Under the pieces are notes generated by a model. It saw nothing but the letters and a program-made list of their open reading frames with translations, was not told where the DNA came from and ran no database searches. Shown here one piece after another: positions 9,601-17,858 of a DNA stretch of 64,000 bases. The position numbers and the translations under genes are program-made. Source of the DNA: JBFMFR01 sp040752025 (lineage in GTDB: Bacteria > Chloroflexota > Anaerolineae > Anaerolineales > UBA4823). Position 1 is the first letter of the stretch; each line of letters opens with the position of its first letter. The DNA lies in contig JBFMFR010000021.1 in NCBI GenBank assembly GCA_040752025.1, positions 36,245 through 100,244 on the forward strand. Direction: 5' to 3'.

Positions 9601-9819
9601 ATGGTTCAAAGTGAAAAAAGTGACCTGGCGCAGCGACAAGTGTTTATCTTGCGGTTGTGGTGCAGACATGGGAGTTCAGATCGTTTGCACGGCCAGCTCC
9701 AGCATGTTGGCAGTGGGGAAATGACATCGATTCATGACTGGGAAGAACTCAGGCAGTTCATTGAATCGCAAGTGGAAAAAGCCAAGCCTGTAAGGCCTGG
9801 AAAATGCCATCTTAAATAA
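9601..9819 (+). CDS. Small conserved protein of the FG-GAP cassette (72 aa)
   Basis: GGGAGG at 9588-9593 gives a clear ribosome-binding site for this ATG. The product is soluble and basic at its C-terminus. It aligns with the 84-residue protein at 1303-1557: QRQVFILRLW, then GQLQHVGSGE, then WEELRQFIESQV. The segment between FILR and GQLQ is shorter here. No named family was recognised. The next gene begins 45 bp downstream without a terminator, so the two are probably co-transcribed. Confidence 0.75.
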   Translation: MVQSEKSDLAQRQVFILRLWCRHGSSDRLHGQLQHVGSGEMTSIHDWEELRQFIESQVEKAKPVRPGKCHLK

Positions 9820-9864
9820 CCCAAAATCAGAGCAAGCCATTGTCAGGTGAGACGAAAGGAAAAA

Positions 9865-12800
9865 ATGATGATGTACAACAAAGTATTCAAAAAGCTGGGC
9901 GCATTTGCGCTTGTGGTGATATTGGCCCTGGCTAACCTGGGACTATGGCAAGGACGCGCTCAGGCGCAACCAGTTCTGGATGCAGGTACACAGGCTGGTA
10001 ATCCAGGTGATTGGTTGACCCAGGCGCAGGAATACATCCGACAGAGCGAGTACCAGATCAGTTGGGTGGAAGAGCCGCTGGTGGAGGGCGCTCCGGCCAG
10101 TTTCCAGGCCCCCAACCGGGCGCAGGATTTGCGCTTCTATTTCCAGGAGGCGGGTTTACAGATCGTCCGACGCACAGAAAGTGCGCCTGCCTGGGTATTG
10201 AACATGGCGCTCAGCCGCGTGGGGATCCGGGATGAAATGACGTCCTTGCAAGCGCCAGCGCTGAATGTGGATGCCAATCGTATCGTCTATCATCATGGGA
10301 ACCTGGTAGAGAGCTACACGAACACCGAAATGGGGCTGGTGCAAACCTTCGCGCTGGACTCTCGCCCAGGGTCGAAGCCGGGTCGGCTCCTGGCGCTTGA
10401 GATCCAGTTTTCTGGAGGGCTGACGGCCCAGCGGATGGCAGATGGCGGCCTGGAGTTTCGCCACACTGGCCAGCCTGCTTTGCATTATGGCAACCTGCGC
10501 GCTGTTGACGCGGAAGGGCGCAGCCTGATAGTGCAGGAGGCAGGAATAAATGCAGAAGAAACTGGAAAAGGTGGACCGGTCTACAGCCTGCAACTGGTCA
10601 TCGACGACCAGGAAGCCAGTTACCCCGTGCAGGTCACTGCGGTGATTAGCGGGGCCACAACTGCACCCAATTGGGTGTGTCTGGGTTACCAGACAACCGC
10701 TCACTCAGGGATGTCAGTCGCTACAGCAGGCGATGTGAACAGAGATGGTTTCTCGGATGTGATCGTCGGCGTTCCGGATTATGATTCACTCGGTTTGGTG
10801 GATGTAGGTATGACCTTTGTCTACTATGGCTCGGCCAATGGGCTGTCATACTCCTTTGACTGGAACTGGGTTGGCGCACATGCGAACGATCGCTTAGGCT
10901 CGTCTGTGGCAACTGCTGGTGATGTGAATGGGGATGGCTATTCAGACGTGATCATTGGGGCAAGCACATGGGATGATGGGGCACAGATTGACGAAGGGAA
11001 GGTGTATGTTTTTCACGGTTCAGCCAGCGGTCTATCGCTGGTAGTTAACTGGAGCTATGAATCGAATCAGGCCAATGCAAGGCTTGGCTCTACTGTCGCA
11101 ACCGCTGGGGATGTAAATGGAGATGGCTATTCGGATGTGATTCTGGGCGCCAGCGATTTCAAATCAGATAGTCCTTTGGTAACGAAAGGGCGCGCCTGGG
11201 TTTTTCATGGCGCGCCTGGCGGCCTGGTTACCTCGCCTGCCTGGTATCTGGATGGCGCTCAGGAGAATGACTGGCTGGGGTATTCTGTGGGAACGGCCGG
11301 GGATGTCAACGGGGATGGCTACGCCGATGTGCTGGTCAGCGCACCCGGGAGTGACCTGGGATCCATGACGGATAATGGGGTGGTTTATATCAACTATGGC
11401 TCGAGCACGGGACTCTCTTACACTGTTTACAGCAGCCTGTATGGTGAGGCTTCCTATGAGTTCCTGGGAGTATCTGTATCCACAGCCGGGGATATCAATG
11501 GGGATGGTTATTGCGATGTGATCATCGGCTCTCCCCTGCGTAACGCGGCAAGTGATGGCGGGTTGGTGCGCGTATATCATGGGGCCTCGTATGGGTTGAG
11601 CACCAGCCTGGCCTGGCACATTTGGGGCGATGAGGCTTACGGCAAACTGGGATGGTCGGTAGCTACCGCAGGGGATGTGAACAGCGATGGCTATGCGGAT
11701 GTAATCATCGGCCAGAAAGAGTACAATGGGACGGGAACCGACCAGGGGCGGGCCCTGATCTGGCTGGGAAGCAGCGGCGGCCTGGGCCCCTATGCTGACA
11801 CGGTTTCCAGCGCTGATTGGCAGACCAGCCTGCCCTTCGACAATGCCCAATATGGGTATTCCGTAGCTACTGCGGGGGATGTGAACGGGGATGGCTACTC
11901 GGATGTGATTACCAGCGCCCCCTATTACTCGGGCAACTATACAGAAGAAGGGCTGGTTTTCGTGTTCCACGGTGGCCCGGATAACCTGAGCAACGCGGCT
12001 GACTGGAATTACCTGGGCAGCTATGCTGATATGGACCTGGGCTCTTCGGTAGCTTCGGCGGGGGATATCAATGGCGATGGTTATGCGGATATCATCATTG
12101 GAGCGCCCAAATATGATAGCTCTTATGCGGATGAAGGGGCTCTCTTCGTGTGGAATGGGTCGATGTCAGGGCCGGACTGGTCTTATTGGTTTGCGCGAGG
12201 CAATTCACCCAATGCCCAATTGGGTTATGCAGTGGATTCGGCTGGGGATGTCAATGGCGATGGTTATGACGATATCATCGCAGGCGCGCCTTATTTCAAC
12301 AATGGGACGCAGGAGGAGGGCATGGCATTTGTCTGGCAGGGCAGCGCCAGCGGCTTGGGCTCTTCCGGCGATCCAAGCAACGCCGATTGGAAAGCAGAGA
12401 GCAATACCTTTGCGGCGGCCCTGGGCGCTTCGGTGGCTGGAGCGGGCGACCTCAATGGCGACGGCTATGCTGATGTGGCAGTTGGCGCACCGAATTATTC
12501 CTGGAACCAGGCGAACGAGGGCCGGGCGCTGGTATGGTTTGGCGGCTCTGACGGCCTGGGGCCAGCCGGAAGTTTCTCGAACGCCGACTGGATGTTCGAA
12601 TCGAATATCGATAATGCTCGCCTGGGCACCAGCATCGCTGGGGCAGGCGATGTCAACCGAGATGGCTACAGCGACCTGATCGCCGGAGGTGTGGACTGGG
12701 CCTTTGCCTGGTATGGTTCGATGCATGGGTTGGGTACGCTCTGGCTTGACTGGAGCAACTTCCTTCCTGGCAGCCATTTTGGGGCCAGCGTCGATACGGC

Positions 12801-13683
12801 TGGGGATGTCAATGGAGATGGTTACAGTGATGTGATCGTTGGCGCGCCCTGGTACACAGGGTCGTACAGCATGGAAGGGGCGGCTTACATCTACTGCGGT
12901 TCGGTCACTGGTCTGTATTCATCTTGCTGGAGCAGCACAGGAGGCACAGAGAACGCCCAGTTCGGCGCCTCAGCAGCCACGGCAGGTGATGTTAATGGAG
13001 ATGGTTATGCCGATATCGTTGTCGGTGCGCCCATGTATCCCAATACTGAGGTGCAAAGGGGTAGCGTGCGCCTTTATTACGGCGCCTCCGCCGGGCCAGT
13101 GAGCGGCTCCAGCGGAGATTGGAGGCTTGATTCGCCGAATAACTATGCCAGGCTGGGCGCTTCGGTGGGTGCGGCTGGGGATATCAACGGGGATGGCTAT
13201 GCGGATGTATTGATTGGCGCGCCTGGGACCAGCAGCAACCACGGCCAAGTGCAATTGTTCTACGGCAATGGCATCCCAGGCAAGCCGGTCCGGCCGCGGC
13301 AGCTACGCGCTAACTATTTCCCAATTGCCCACCTGGGAAGGGCAGGCTCGACCACCTTTATGACACAAGCCGTCGTTCAAAGCCCAACCGGGCGAGGTGA
13401 ATATCAACTGCATTCCGAGTTCAAGCGACTGGATCGCCTGTTCGACGGCACCCAAGTTGCCCAAACCAACTGGTTTGACACAAGCCTGGCGGAATCGGCG
13501 GTATGTGAAGTTACTATGTGGAATGGCGGTCAATATCACTGGCGGGTGCGTTTCCGGTATAGCCCGGTGACCAACCCCTTCAACCCGCCCTACAGCCGCT
13601 GGTATCACATGCCCTGGAATGGATGGAACGAAGCGGATGTGTACTTGCAGTACAGTGTTTTCGTGCCATTTGTCGGGAAGTAG
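9865..13683 (+). CDS. Secreted FG-GAP repeat protein, two predicted 7-bladed beta-propellers (1272 aa)
   Basis: GAAAGGA at 9854-9860 favours an ATG start at 9865, 9868 or 9871 over an upstream GTG at 9847. A signal peptide (KKLGAFALVVILALANLGLW) is followed by the same N-terminal beta domain as in the 1599-5432 product, often identical over long runs (QAQEYIRQSEYQISW). Fourteen FG-GAP repeats follow, blade for blade in the same order; repeat 11 is again the short variant (DVNRDGYSDLIAGGVDWA). Calcium-loop residues D-x-N-x-D-G are kept in all 14 repeats. The C-terminal domain again has SPVTNPFNPPYSRWYH and ends in VFVPFVGK. It probably has the same surface-binding role with a different fine specificity. 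A bidirectional terminator follows. Confidence 0.9.
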   Translation: MMMYNKVFKKLGAFALVVILALANLGLWQGRAQAQPVLDAGTQAGNPGDWLTQAQEYIRQSEYQISWVEEPLVEGAPASFQAPNRAQDLRFYFQEAGLQIVRRTESAPAWVLNMALSRVGIRDEMTSLQAPALNVDANRIVYHHGNLVESYTNTEMGLVQTFALDSRPGSKPGRLLALEIQFSGGLTAQRMADGGLEFRHTGQPALHYGNLRAVDAEGRSLIVQEAGINAEETGKGGPVYSLQLVIDDQEASYPVQVTAVISGATTAPNWVCLGYQTTAHSGMSVATAGDVNRDGFSDVIVGVPDYDSLGLVDVGMTFVYYGSANGLSYSFDWNWVGAHANDRLGSSVATAGDVNGDGYSDVIIGASTWDDGAQIDEGKVYVFHGSASGLSLVVNWSYESNQANARLGSTVATAGDVNGDGYSDVILGASDFKSDSPLVTKGRAWVFHGAPGGLVTSPAWYLDGAQENDWLGYSVGTAGDVNGDGYADVLVSAPGSDLGSMTDNGVVYINYGSSTGLSYTVYSSLYGEASYEFLGVSVSTAGDINGDGYCDVIIGSPLRNAASDGGLVRVYHGASYGLSTSLAWHIWGDEAYGKLGWSVATAGDVNSDGYADVIIGQKEYNGTGTDQGRALIWLGSSGGLGPYADTVSSADWQTSLPFDNAQYGYSVATAGDVNGDGYSDVITSAPYYSGNYTEEGLVFVFHGGPDNLSNAADWNYLGSYADMDLGSSVASAGDINGDGYADIIIGAPKYDSSYADEGALFVWNGSMSGPDWSYWFARGNSPNAQLGYAVDSAGDVNGDGYDDIIAGAPYFNNGTQEEGMAFVWQGSASGLGSSGDPSNADWKAESNTFAAALGASVAGAGDLNGDGYADVAVGAPNYSWNQANEGRALVWFGGSDGLGPAGSFSNADWMFESNIDNARLGTSIAGAGDVNRDGYSDLIAGGVDWAFAWYGSMHGLGTLWLDWSNFLPGSHFGASVDTAGDVNGDGYSDVIVGAPWYTGSYSMEGAAYIYCGSVTGLYSSCWSSTGGTENAQFGASAATAGDVNGDGYADIVVGAPMYPNTEVQRGSVRLYYGASAGPVSGSSGDWRLDSPNNYARLGASVGAAGDINGDGYADVLIGAPGTSSNHGQVQLFYGNGIPGKPVRPRQLRANYFPIAHLGRAGSTTFMTQAVVQSPTGRGEYQLHSEFKRLDRLFDGTQVAQTNWFDTSLAESAVCEVTMWNGGQYHWRVRFRYSPVTNPFNPPYSRWYHMPWNGWNEADVYLQYSVFVPFVGK

Positions 13684-13718
13684 ATCGATCCGCTGGGGCA
13701 GCGGTTGCGAACTTGTGG

Positions 13719-13755
13719 AAAAGCCGGGGTGGGTTTTATCTCCACCCCGGCTTTT
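13719..13755. terminator. Bidirectional intrinsic terminator
   Basis: AAAAGCCGGGGTGG (13719-13732) and CCACCCCGGCTTTT (13742-13755) form a perfect 14-bp stem with A and T tails on each side. It lies between the convergent FG-GAP gene and the minus-strand protease gene and can terminate both. Confidence 0.9.
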
Positions 13756-13787
13756 CTGGCATGGCCAGTGTCGATGATTCGGACGGT

Positions 13788-16262
13788 TTAGTTCTGGCCG
13801 AAAAGAACCAGGGGTATGTAGACGGGCAACTGGTGCACCGTCCAACTCAGGCACCACTGGTTCAGGGTGCCCGTGTCTGCGCTGGCTCGGTCTGATATGG
13901 TCAGCCGCCACGTGCCGCCGGAGGACTGCCCGTCGAAGGCGCTCAGGGGGTTGTTGGGAATGAACGTGCCGCCGATGGCAGGAGGCGTGGTGCTGCACTG
14001 GCTCTCTACGGCTGAAGCGGCCTCGTCATCCAGCGTGGCATCTATACTATTGTAAGAGCACCCATTCGCTGAAGCAGGGACGCCGGGGCGATCGATCAAG
14101 GTCACGCTTGTGCCCGTATCCTGGTGAAGCAGGGAAACGATCAAGTCGCCCACCCAGGTGTGGCTGATGTTTACGTAAACGTTCAGATCGTCCAGTAATC
14201 CAACAGAGCTGACTACCAGGCTATCGGTTATGCCAGTGGTGTTGTTGTCTGGGATGGACAGGGCTGGCGTTCTGCAAATCAGGCTGGAGGTGGTGAAGGA
14301 AGAAACTGTCGAAGCCGTGCCCCATCCACACAGGTTTTGGGGTGTAACACGCCAGTAGTACAGCGTGCTGGAGGCCAGAGGGGTAGCCGGGGTATGGCTG
14401 GTGCCGGCCACGCTGGCGCTGTAAACTATGTTGCTGAAACCGCTGTCTGTAGCGAACTCCAACAAGTAAGATGCAGCCTGGCTGGCCGCGTTCCACTGGA
14501 AGAGTGGCGAGGCGGCTACACCGGTAGCGCCATCCGACGGCGCTACCAGGCTGACTGCACCCGGCGGGTTTTTGATGAGATTGAAGGTGACGTTGTCGGT
14601 AACAATGTTGCTCCCGGAGGTGCCGGTGACCGTGATGGAATAACTGCCAGCGGCAGCCGCGGCGGTGTTGCCGATGGTCAGTACGCTGGAATAAGGGGAA
14701 GTGCCGGAGGTTGGCACAAAGGTAGCCGTGGTACCAGCGGGTTGTCCGGAGGCGCTCAGGCTGACAACGGGCGAAGCGCCGCCGCTGACGGCAACATTGT
14801 AAACGCCATTCGCCGGCGCGCAGACGGAGAGGGTCTCGGGCGTGGCGGATAGCTCGAAAGCGACCAGGTTCTTGCCATCCAGGGTCAGCGCGCCGCTGCC
14901 CAGCGGGTCCAGCCAGTTGCTCAGGCGGGTGGAAGAGGTGCCTCCGCCAGTCCAGGAGGTGTAGAAGCGCCCGTACCAGTCCGAATCATTATTGCCGCAG
15001 GCGGCATCGCCGCCGTGAAGCTGGCCGATGATGCGCCCTTGCGGGCTGAAGAGCGGCGAGCCGGAGGAGCCGGGCTCGGTGGTGCCCAGGTCCCAGTCGG
15101 TGATGCGAATGTGGCTGCCGTTGCCAGGGGAAGTGGTCCCGTAGTAGGAGGTGATCGAAGTCGGGTCGTTTTCGAAGCTGATGCGTTTTTCGTCGGTGTT
15201 GGGGTGGTGGATGCCGACCGCCGAGGTGGTAGCGCTGCTGGAGCGGTCCCAACCGGCGAAATAGGGGTTGAAGGCCGGGTTGATGGGGTCATCCAGTTGG
15301 ATCAAGGTGAAATCGGATGTGGCGTACGTGGCGCGGAAAATGGCCCCGCTGTTGAATTGCAAGAGCGAGCCATCGCCAGCGCCGCCGCTGGCAGGACTGC
15401 CCGGCGGGCGGCACCAGGAGTTTTCGTAGTTCCAGTAAACCACAACCGAGGCGGCGTTGCCGGAGGTGACCCCGCAGTGGTTAGCAGTTAGAAAGTAGGG
15501 GGTCAAATCCTGGGCGGTGTTGTTGATCAGCGCGCCGGTGCAGGTCCACACACCGCCGACAGTGAAGACGCCCACCGAGCGGATGGGAGCGCGCCAGGAG
15601 TCGACCTGGGGATAGCCGTCGGCGGCGGAACAGACTACATCCAGGTTGCAAGAGCCTGAAAGCAGCGCCTGGGGGTTATCAAAGCCTTTGTAATCGTGGT
15701 TGACGAAAGCCAGTTCCAGCTTGAACTGGTCAGCAACGGCGGCTGGGAGGGTGACCTCGATGACGATCTCCTCGCCCCTGACAATCGGGGTCCATAACTG
15801 GCCATTCGCCTCGTTGTCGGCGGCGGTGAACGGCCCGACGATGTGGCTATAATCGGCGGGGTAAAGGTACAGGCGGCCCCCGGGTGGCATCCAATAGGTA
15901 CTGAAACCCAGGTTGAGCGTGTGAGCGCCGGCTGAGAGCAGGCGCAATCGCCACAGGCGCGAGCCATCTTTGAGGCTTTCCCAGGTGCCGTGCGTGGCGG
16001 AGGAGGCCTGAACGGGGATGGGCTGGGCGAAACGGGGCGGCAGACCAGCCTGGGCGCGCTGCTCATCCTCTGCCAGGAGGGCGTTGACGTCGATGGAAGG
16101 CATGCTGAGCAATTCCACCTTTGGCAGCGGCTGCGCGCCTTGCGCCAGAGGCGGCGGGGGAGAAGTGAATAAAACCTGGGAATGGCTCACGCCAGCGGGT
16201 ATGACCAGCAGGCTGAGCAAAGGGAGCAGGACGATAAATCTGCTAAATGGCTTGGTGTTCAT
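13788..16262 (-). CDS. Secreted lysyl-endopeptidase-like serine protease with P/homoB domain (824 aa)
   Basis: Signal peptide at residues 1-29 (FIVLLPLLSLLVIPAGVSHS). Residues ~75-195 match the N-terminal domain typical of Achromobacter-type lysyl endopeptidases. A trypsin-like domain (~205-445) shows the triad: His in LTANHCGV (~262), Asp in TSDFTLIQLDD (~317) and Ser in EPGSSGSPLF (~402). A pre-linker, an Fn3-like domain (WNAASQAASYLLEFATDSGF) and a proprotein-convertase P domain (IPDNNTTGITDSL...GGTWRLTISD) follow. The C-terminus VYIPLVLFGQN resembles the tails of the FG-GAP proteins. The enzyme is probably an extracellular degradative protease. AAGGA precedes the ATG. Substrate preference for lysine is inferred from the family, not from pocket residues. 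Confidence 0.9.
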   Translation of the reverse strand: MNTKPFSRFIVLLPLLSLLVIPAGVSHSQVLFTSPPPPLAQGAQPLPKVELLSMPSIDVNALLAEDEQRAQAGLPPRFAQPIPVQASSATHGTWESLKDGSRLWRLRLLSAGAHTLNLGFSTYWMPPGGRLYLYPADYSHIVGPFTAADNEANGQLWTPIVRGEEIVIEVTLPAAVADQFKLELAFVNHDYKGFDNPQALLSGSCNLDVVCSAADGYPQVDSWRAPIRSVGVFTVGGVWTCTGALINNTAQDLTPYFLTANHCGVTSGNAASVVVYWNYENSWCRPPGSPASGGAGDGSLLQFNSGAIFRATYATSDFTLIQLDDPINPAFNPYFAGWDRSSSATTSAVGIHHPNTDEKRISFENDPTSITSYYGTTSPGNGSHIRITDWDLGTTEPGSSGSPLFSPQGRIIGQLHGGDAACGNNDSDWYGRFYTSWTGGGTSSTRLSNWLDPLGSGALTLDGKNLVAFELSATPETLSVCAPANGVYNVAVSGGASPVVSLSASGQPAGTTATFVPTSGTSPYSSVLTIGNTAAAAAGSYSITVTGTSGSNIVTDNVTFNLIKNPPGAVSLVAPSDGATGVAASPLFQWNAASQAASYLLEFATDSGFSNIVYSASVAGTSHTPATPLASSTLYYWRVTPQNLCGWGTASTVSSFTTSSLICRTPALSIPDNNTTGITDSLVVSSVGLLDDLNVYVNISHTWVGDLIVSLLHQDTGTSVTLIDRPGVPASANGCSYNSIDATLDDEAASAVESQCSTTPPAIGGTFIPNNPLSAFDGQSSGGTWRLTISDRASADTGTLNQWCLSWTVHQLPVYIPLVLFGQN

Positions 16263-16386
16263 TAGTGATCCTTACTAAAATAAGATGCGGGCCGGTCTCT
16301 GTTTAAGTTACGTACGTCGATCCAGCCACGAAGGTCTGCGAGCGAATACAAGGGAGACCAATCCTTTATTCTACTGCATTGTCACC

Positions 16387-16414
16387 TTGACAGGAATGCC
16401 ATTTTGCAGATAAT
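16387..16414 (+). promoter_or_regulatory. Promoter of the pheST T-box operon
   Basis: A consensus -35 TTGACA (16387-16392) and GATAAT (16409-16414) are separated by 16 bp. They lie about 30 bp upstream of the T-box leader. Confidence 0.7.
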
Positions 16415-16440
16415 AAAGGGCACAATTAACCCTCCAAAAG

Positions 16441-16761
16441 CTATGATGGAGGAAAGTAGGCCAGAGCGAGCGACCCGGCTCGCTGCAAACCGACAGGGAG
16501 GCGCGGGGCAGTGACTGAAACCCCCGCCCGGTGGAAACTGGCTGAAGTTCCCTCCGGAGCTGCCCAGGGGAACGATCAGATCAAATCTGGTTCAGTAGTT
16601 TGGGCCGCAGCCCCAGCGTTAGCAGGGGAGCCAATCGCAGACAACGGACGTTGTCCCAACGTTAGCTGTTTTGCCGTTGGTCTCAAAGTGGGTCGCCAGC
16701 CGGCGGCCAACAAGGGTGGTACCGCGGGAACCCTCCCGTCCCTGTTGTGGACGGGATTTTT
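16441..16761 (+). ncRNA. T-box leader (tRNA-Phe sensing) of pheST
   Basis: The canonical T-box AAGGGTGGTACCGCGG is at 16712-16727. The terminator stem is CCCGTCC (16735-16741) with GGACGGG (16749-16755), followed by ATTTTTT. Upstream, a stem I region shows AGTAGG..CCAGAGCGAG, GGTGGAAACTGGCTGAAG and CCGGAGCTGC. TTC at 16548-16550 sits where the specifier codon is expected and fits phenylalanine. In T-box riboswitches, uncharged cognate tRNA pairs with the specifier and the T-box bulge and stabilises an antiterminator, so pheS and pheT should be expressed when charged tRNA-Phe is scarce. Stem folding was judged by eye. Confidence 0.93.
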
Positions 16762-16832
16762 TGTTGTATGGCGTATTTCGCGCCAGCGTAGTCGAGCTAC
16801 GTGGCACGTAATCGAACTACTTTGGAGGTACT

Positions 16833-17858
16833 ATGCTGGAACAATTGGAAAAGATCGAGCAAGGCGCGCTTTCTGAACTGCAAGCGGTGCAGGATGAAGA
16901 TGCCTTGCAGCAGTGGAAAGTGGCCCACCTGGGGCGCAGCTCCGCGCTGATGAAGACTTTCGACCAGATGGGCAGCCTGCCTAAAGAAGAACGTCCCGCC
17001 ATCGGCCGACGGGCCAACCAGGCCAAGCAAGCCCTGGAAGCGGCCTTCGAACAGCGGGCCGAGGCCTTACGCCAATCGGCGTTGATGCACGCTTTGCAGA
17101 GCGAGCGCCTGGACGTGACTCTGCCGGGCAGGCCGGTGGCCCACGGGCGGCTGCACCCTATCAGCCAGATCCTGCGCGAGATTTACCGCATCTTTGGCGA
17201 CATGGGCTTCCAGGTCTACCGCTCGCGCGAGGTGGAGACGGACGAATACAACTTCGAGTTGCTCAACATCCCGGCCCACCACCCGGCGCGCGATATGTGG
17301 GATACCTTCCACACCACCACGCCCGGCGTGCTGCTGCGCACGCACACTTCGCCCGGCCAGATCCACGTGATGCGCCAGTATGCCCCCGAGCCAATCCGCG
17401 TGATCCTGCCTGGCATGTGCTACCGTTACGAGCAGATCAGCGCCCGCAAGGAAACGCAGTTCAACCAGGTGGAAGGCCTGGCGGTGGGCGAGGACATCAC
17501 CATGGGTGACTTGAAGGGTACGCTGGCGGATTTCGCCCGGCGTATGTTCGGGGAGAACGTGCGTTCGCGCTTCCGCGCCTCGCACTTCCCTTTCACCGAG
17601 CCGAGCGCCGAGATGGACATCGAGTGTTTTCTGTGCGGCGGCGGCGGGTGCGGCGTGTGCCAGGGCAGCGGCTGGCTGGAGATCCTGGGCTGCGGCATGG
17701 TGCATCCGGTGGTGCTGCGCAACGGCGGCTACGATCCGCAGAAATACATGGGCTATGCTTTCGGCATGGGCCCCGAGCGCATCTGCATGCTGCGCCACCA
17801 TATCGAGGATATCCGTTATCTATGGCAGAATGATGTGAGGTTTTTGGAGCAGTTCTAA
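16833..17858 (+). CDS. pheS: Phenylalanine--tRNA ligase alpha subunit
   Basis: This 341-residue protein has normal PheS length. A coiled-coil N-terminal arm (residues ~1-90) is followed by the class II catalytic core. Motif 2 region is visible as PGMCYRYEQISARKETQFNQVEG and motif 3 as AFGMGPERICMLR, and the N-terminal core has NIPAHHPARDMWDTFH. An extra cysteine pair group (CFLCGGGGCGVCQGSGW, ~267-283) looks like a small zinc-knuckle insert, as in some PheS proteins. GGAGG lies 7 nt before the ATG. The stop codon overlaps the pheT start by one base (TAATG), so translation is probably coupled. Expression is controlled by the T-box leader just upstream. Confidence 0.97.
   Translation: MLEQLEKIEQGALSELQAVQDEDALQQWKVAHLGRSSALMKTFDQMGSLPKEERPAIGRRANQAKQALEAAFEQRAEALRQSALMHALQSERLDVTLPGRPVAHGRLHPISQILREIYRIFGDMGFQVYRSREVETDEYNFELLNIPAHHPARDMWDTFHTTTPGVLLRTHTSPGQIHVMRQYAPEPIRVILPGMCYRYEQISARKETQFNQVEGLAVGEDITMGDLKGTLADFARRMFGENVRSRFRASHFPFTEPSAEMDIECFLCGGGGCGVCQGSGWLEILGCGMVHPVVLRNGGYDPQKYMGYAFGMGPERICMLRHHIEDIRYLWQNDVRFLEQF

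Larger units (their letters stand above)
2..13683 (+). repeat. Tandem duplication of a three-gene cassette
   Basis: Two consecutive copies of the same gene order are seen: TPR/winged-helix regulator (2-1198 and 5555-9481), a stem-loop with T tract (1257-1290 and 9551-9588), a small protein (1303-1557 and 9601-9819) and a large FG-GAP protein (1599-5432 and 9865-13683). Homology covers all three proteins and even the intercistronic DNA, for example AAATGAGCCC just after both regulator genes. The copies have diverged at many codons, so the duplication is old and both copies stay open. The left copy is truncated by the window edge. Confidence 0.9.
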
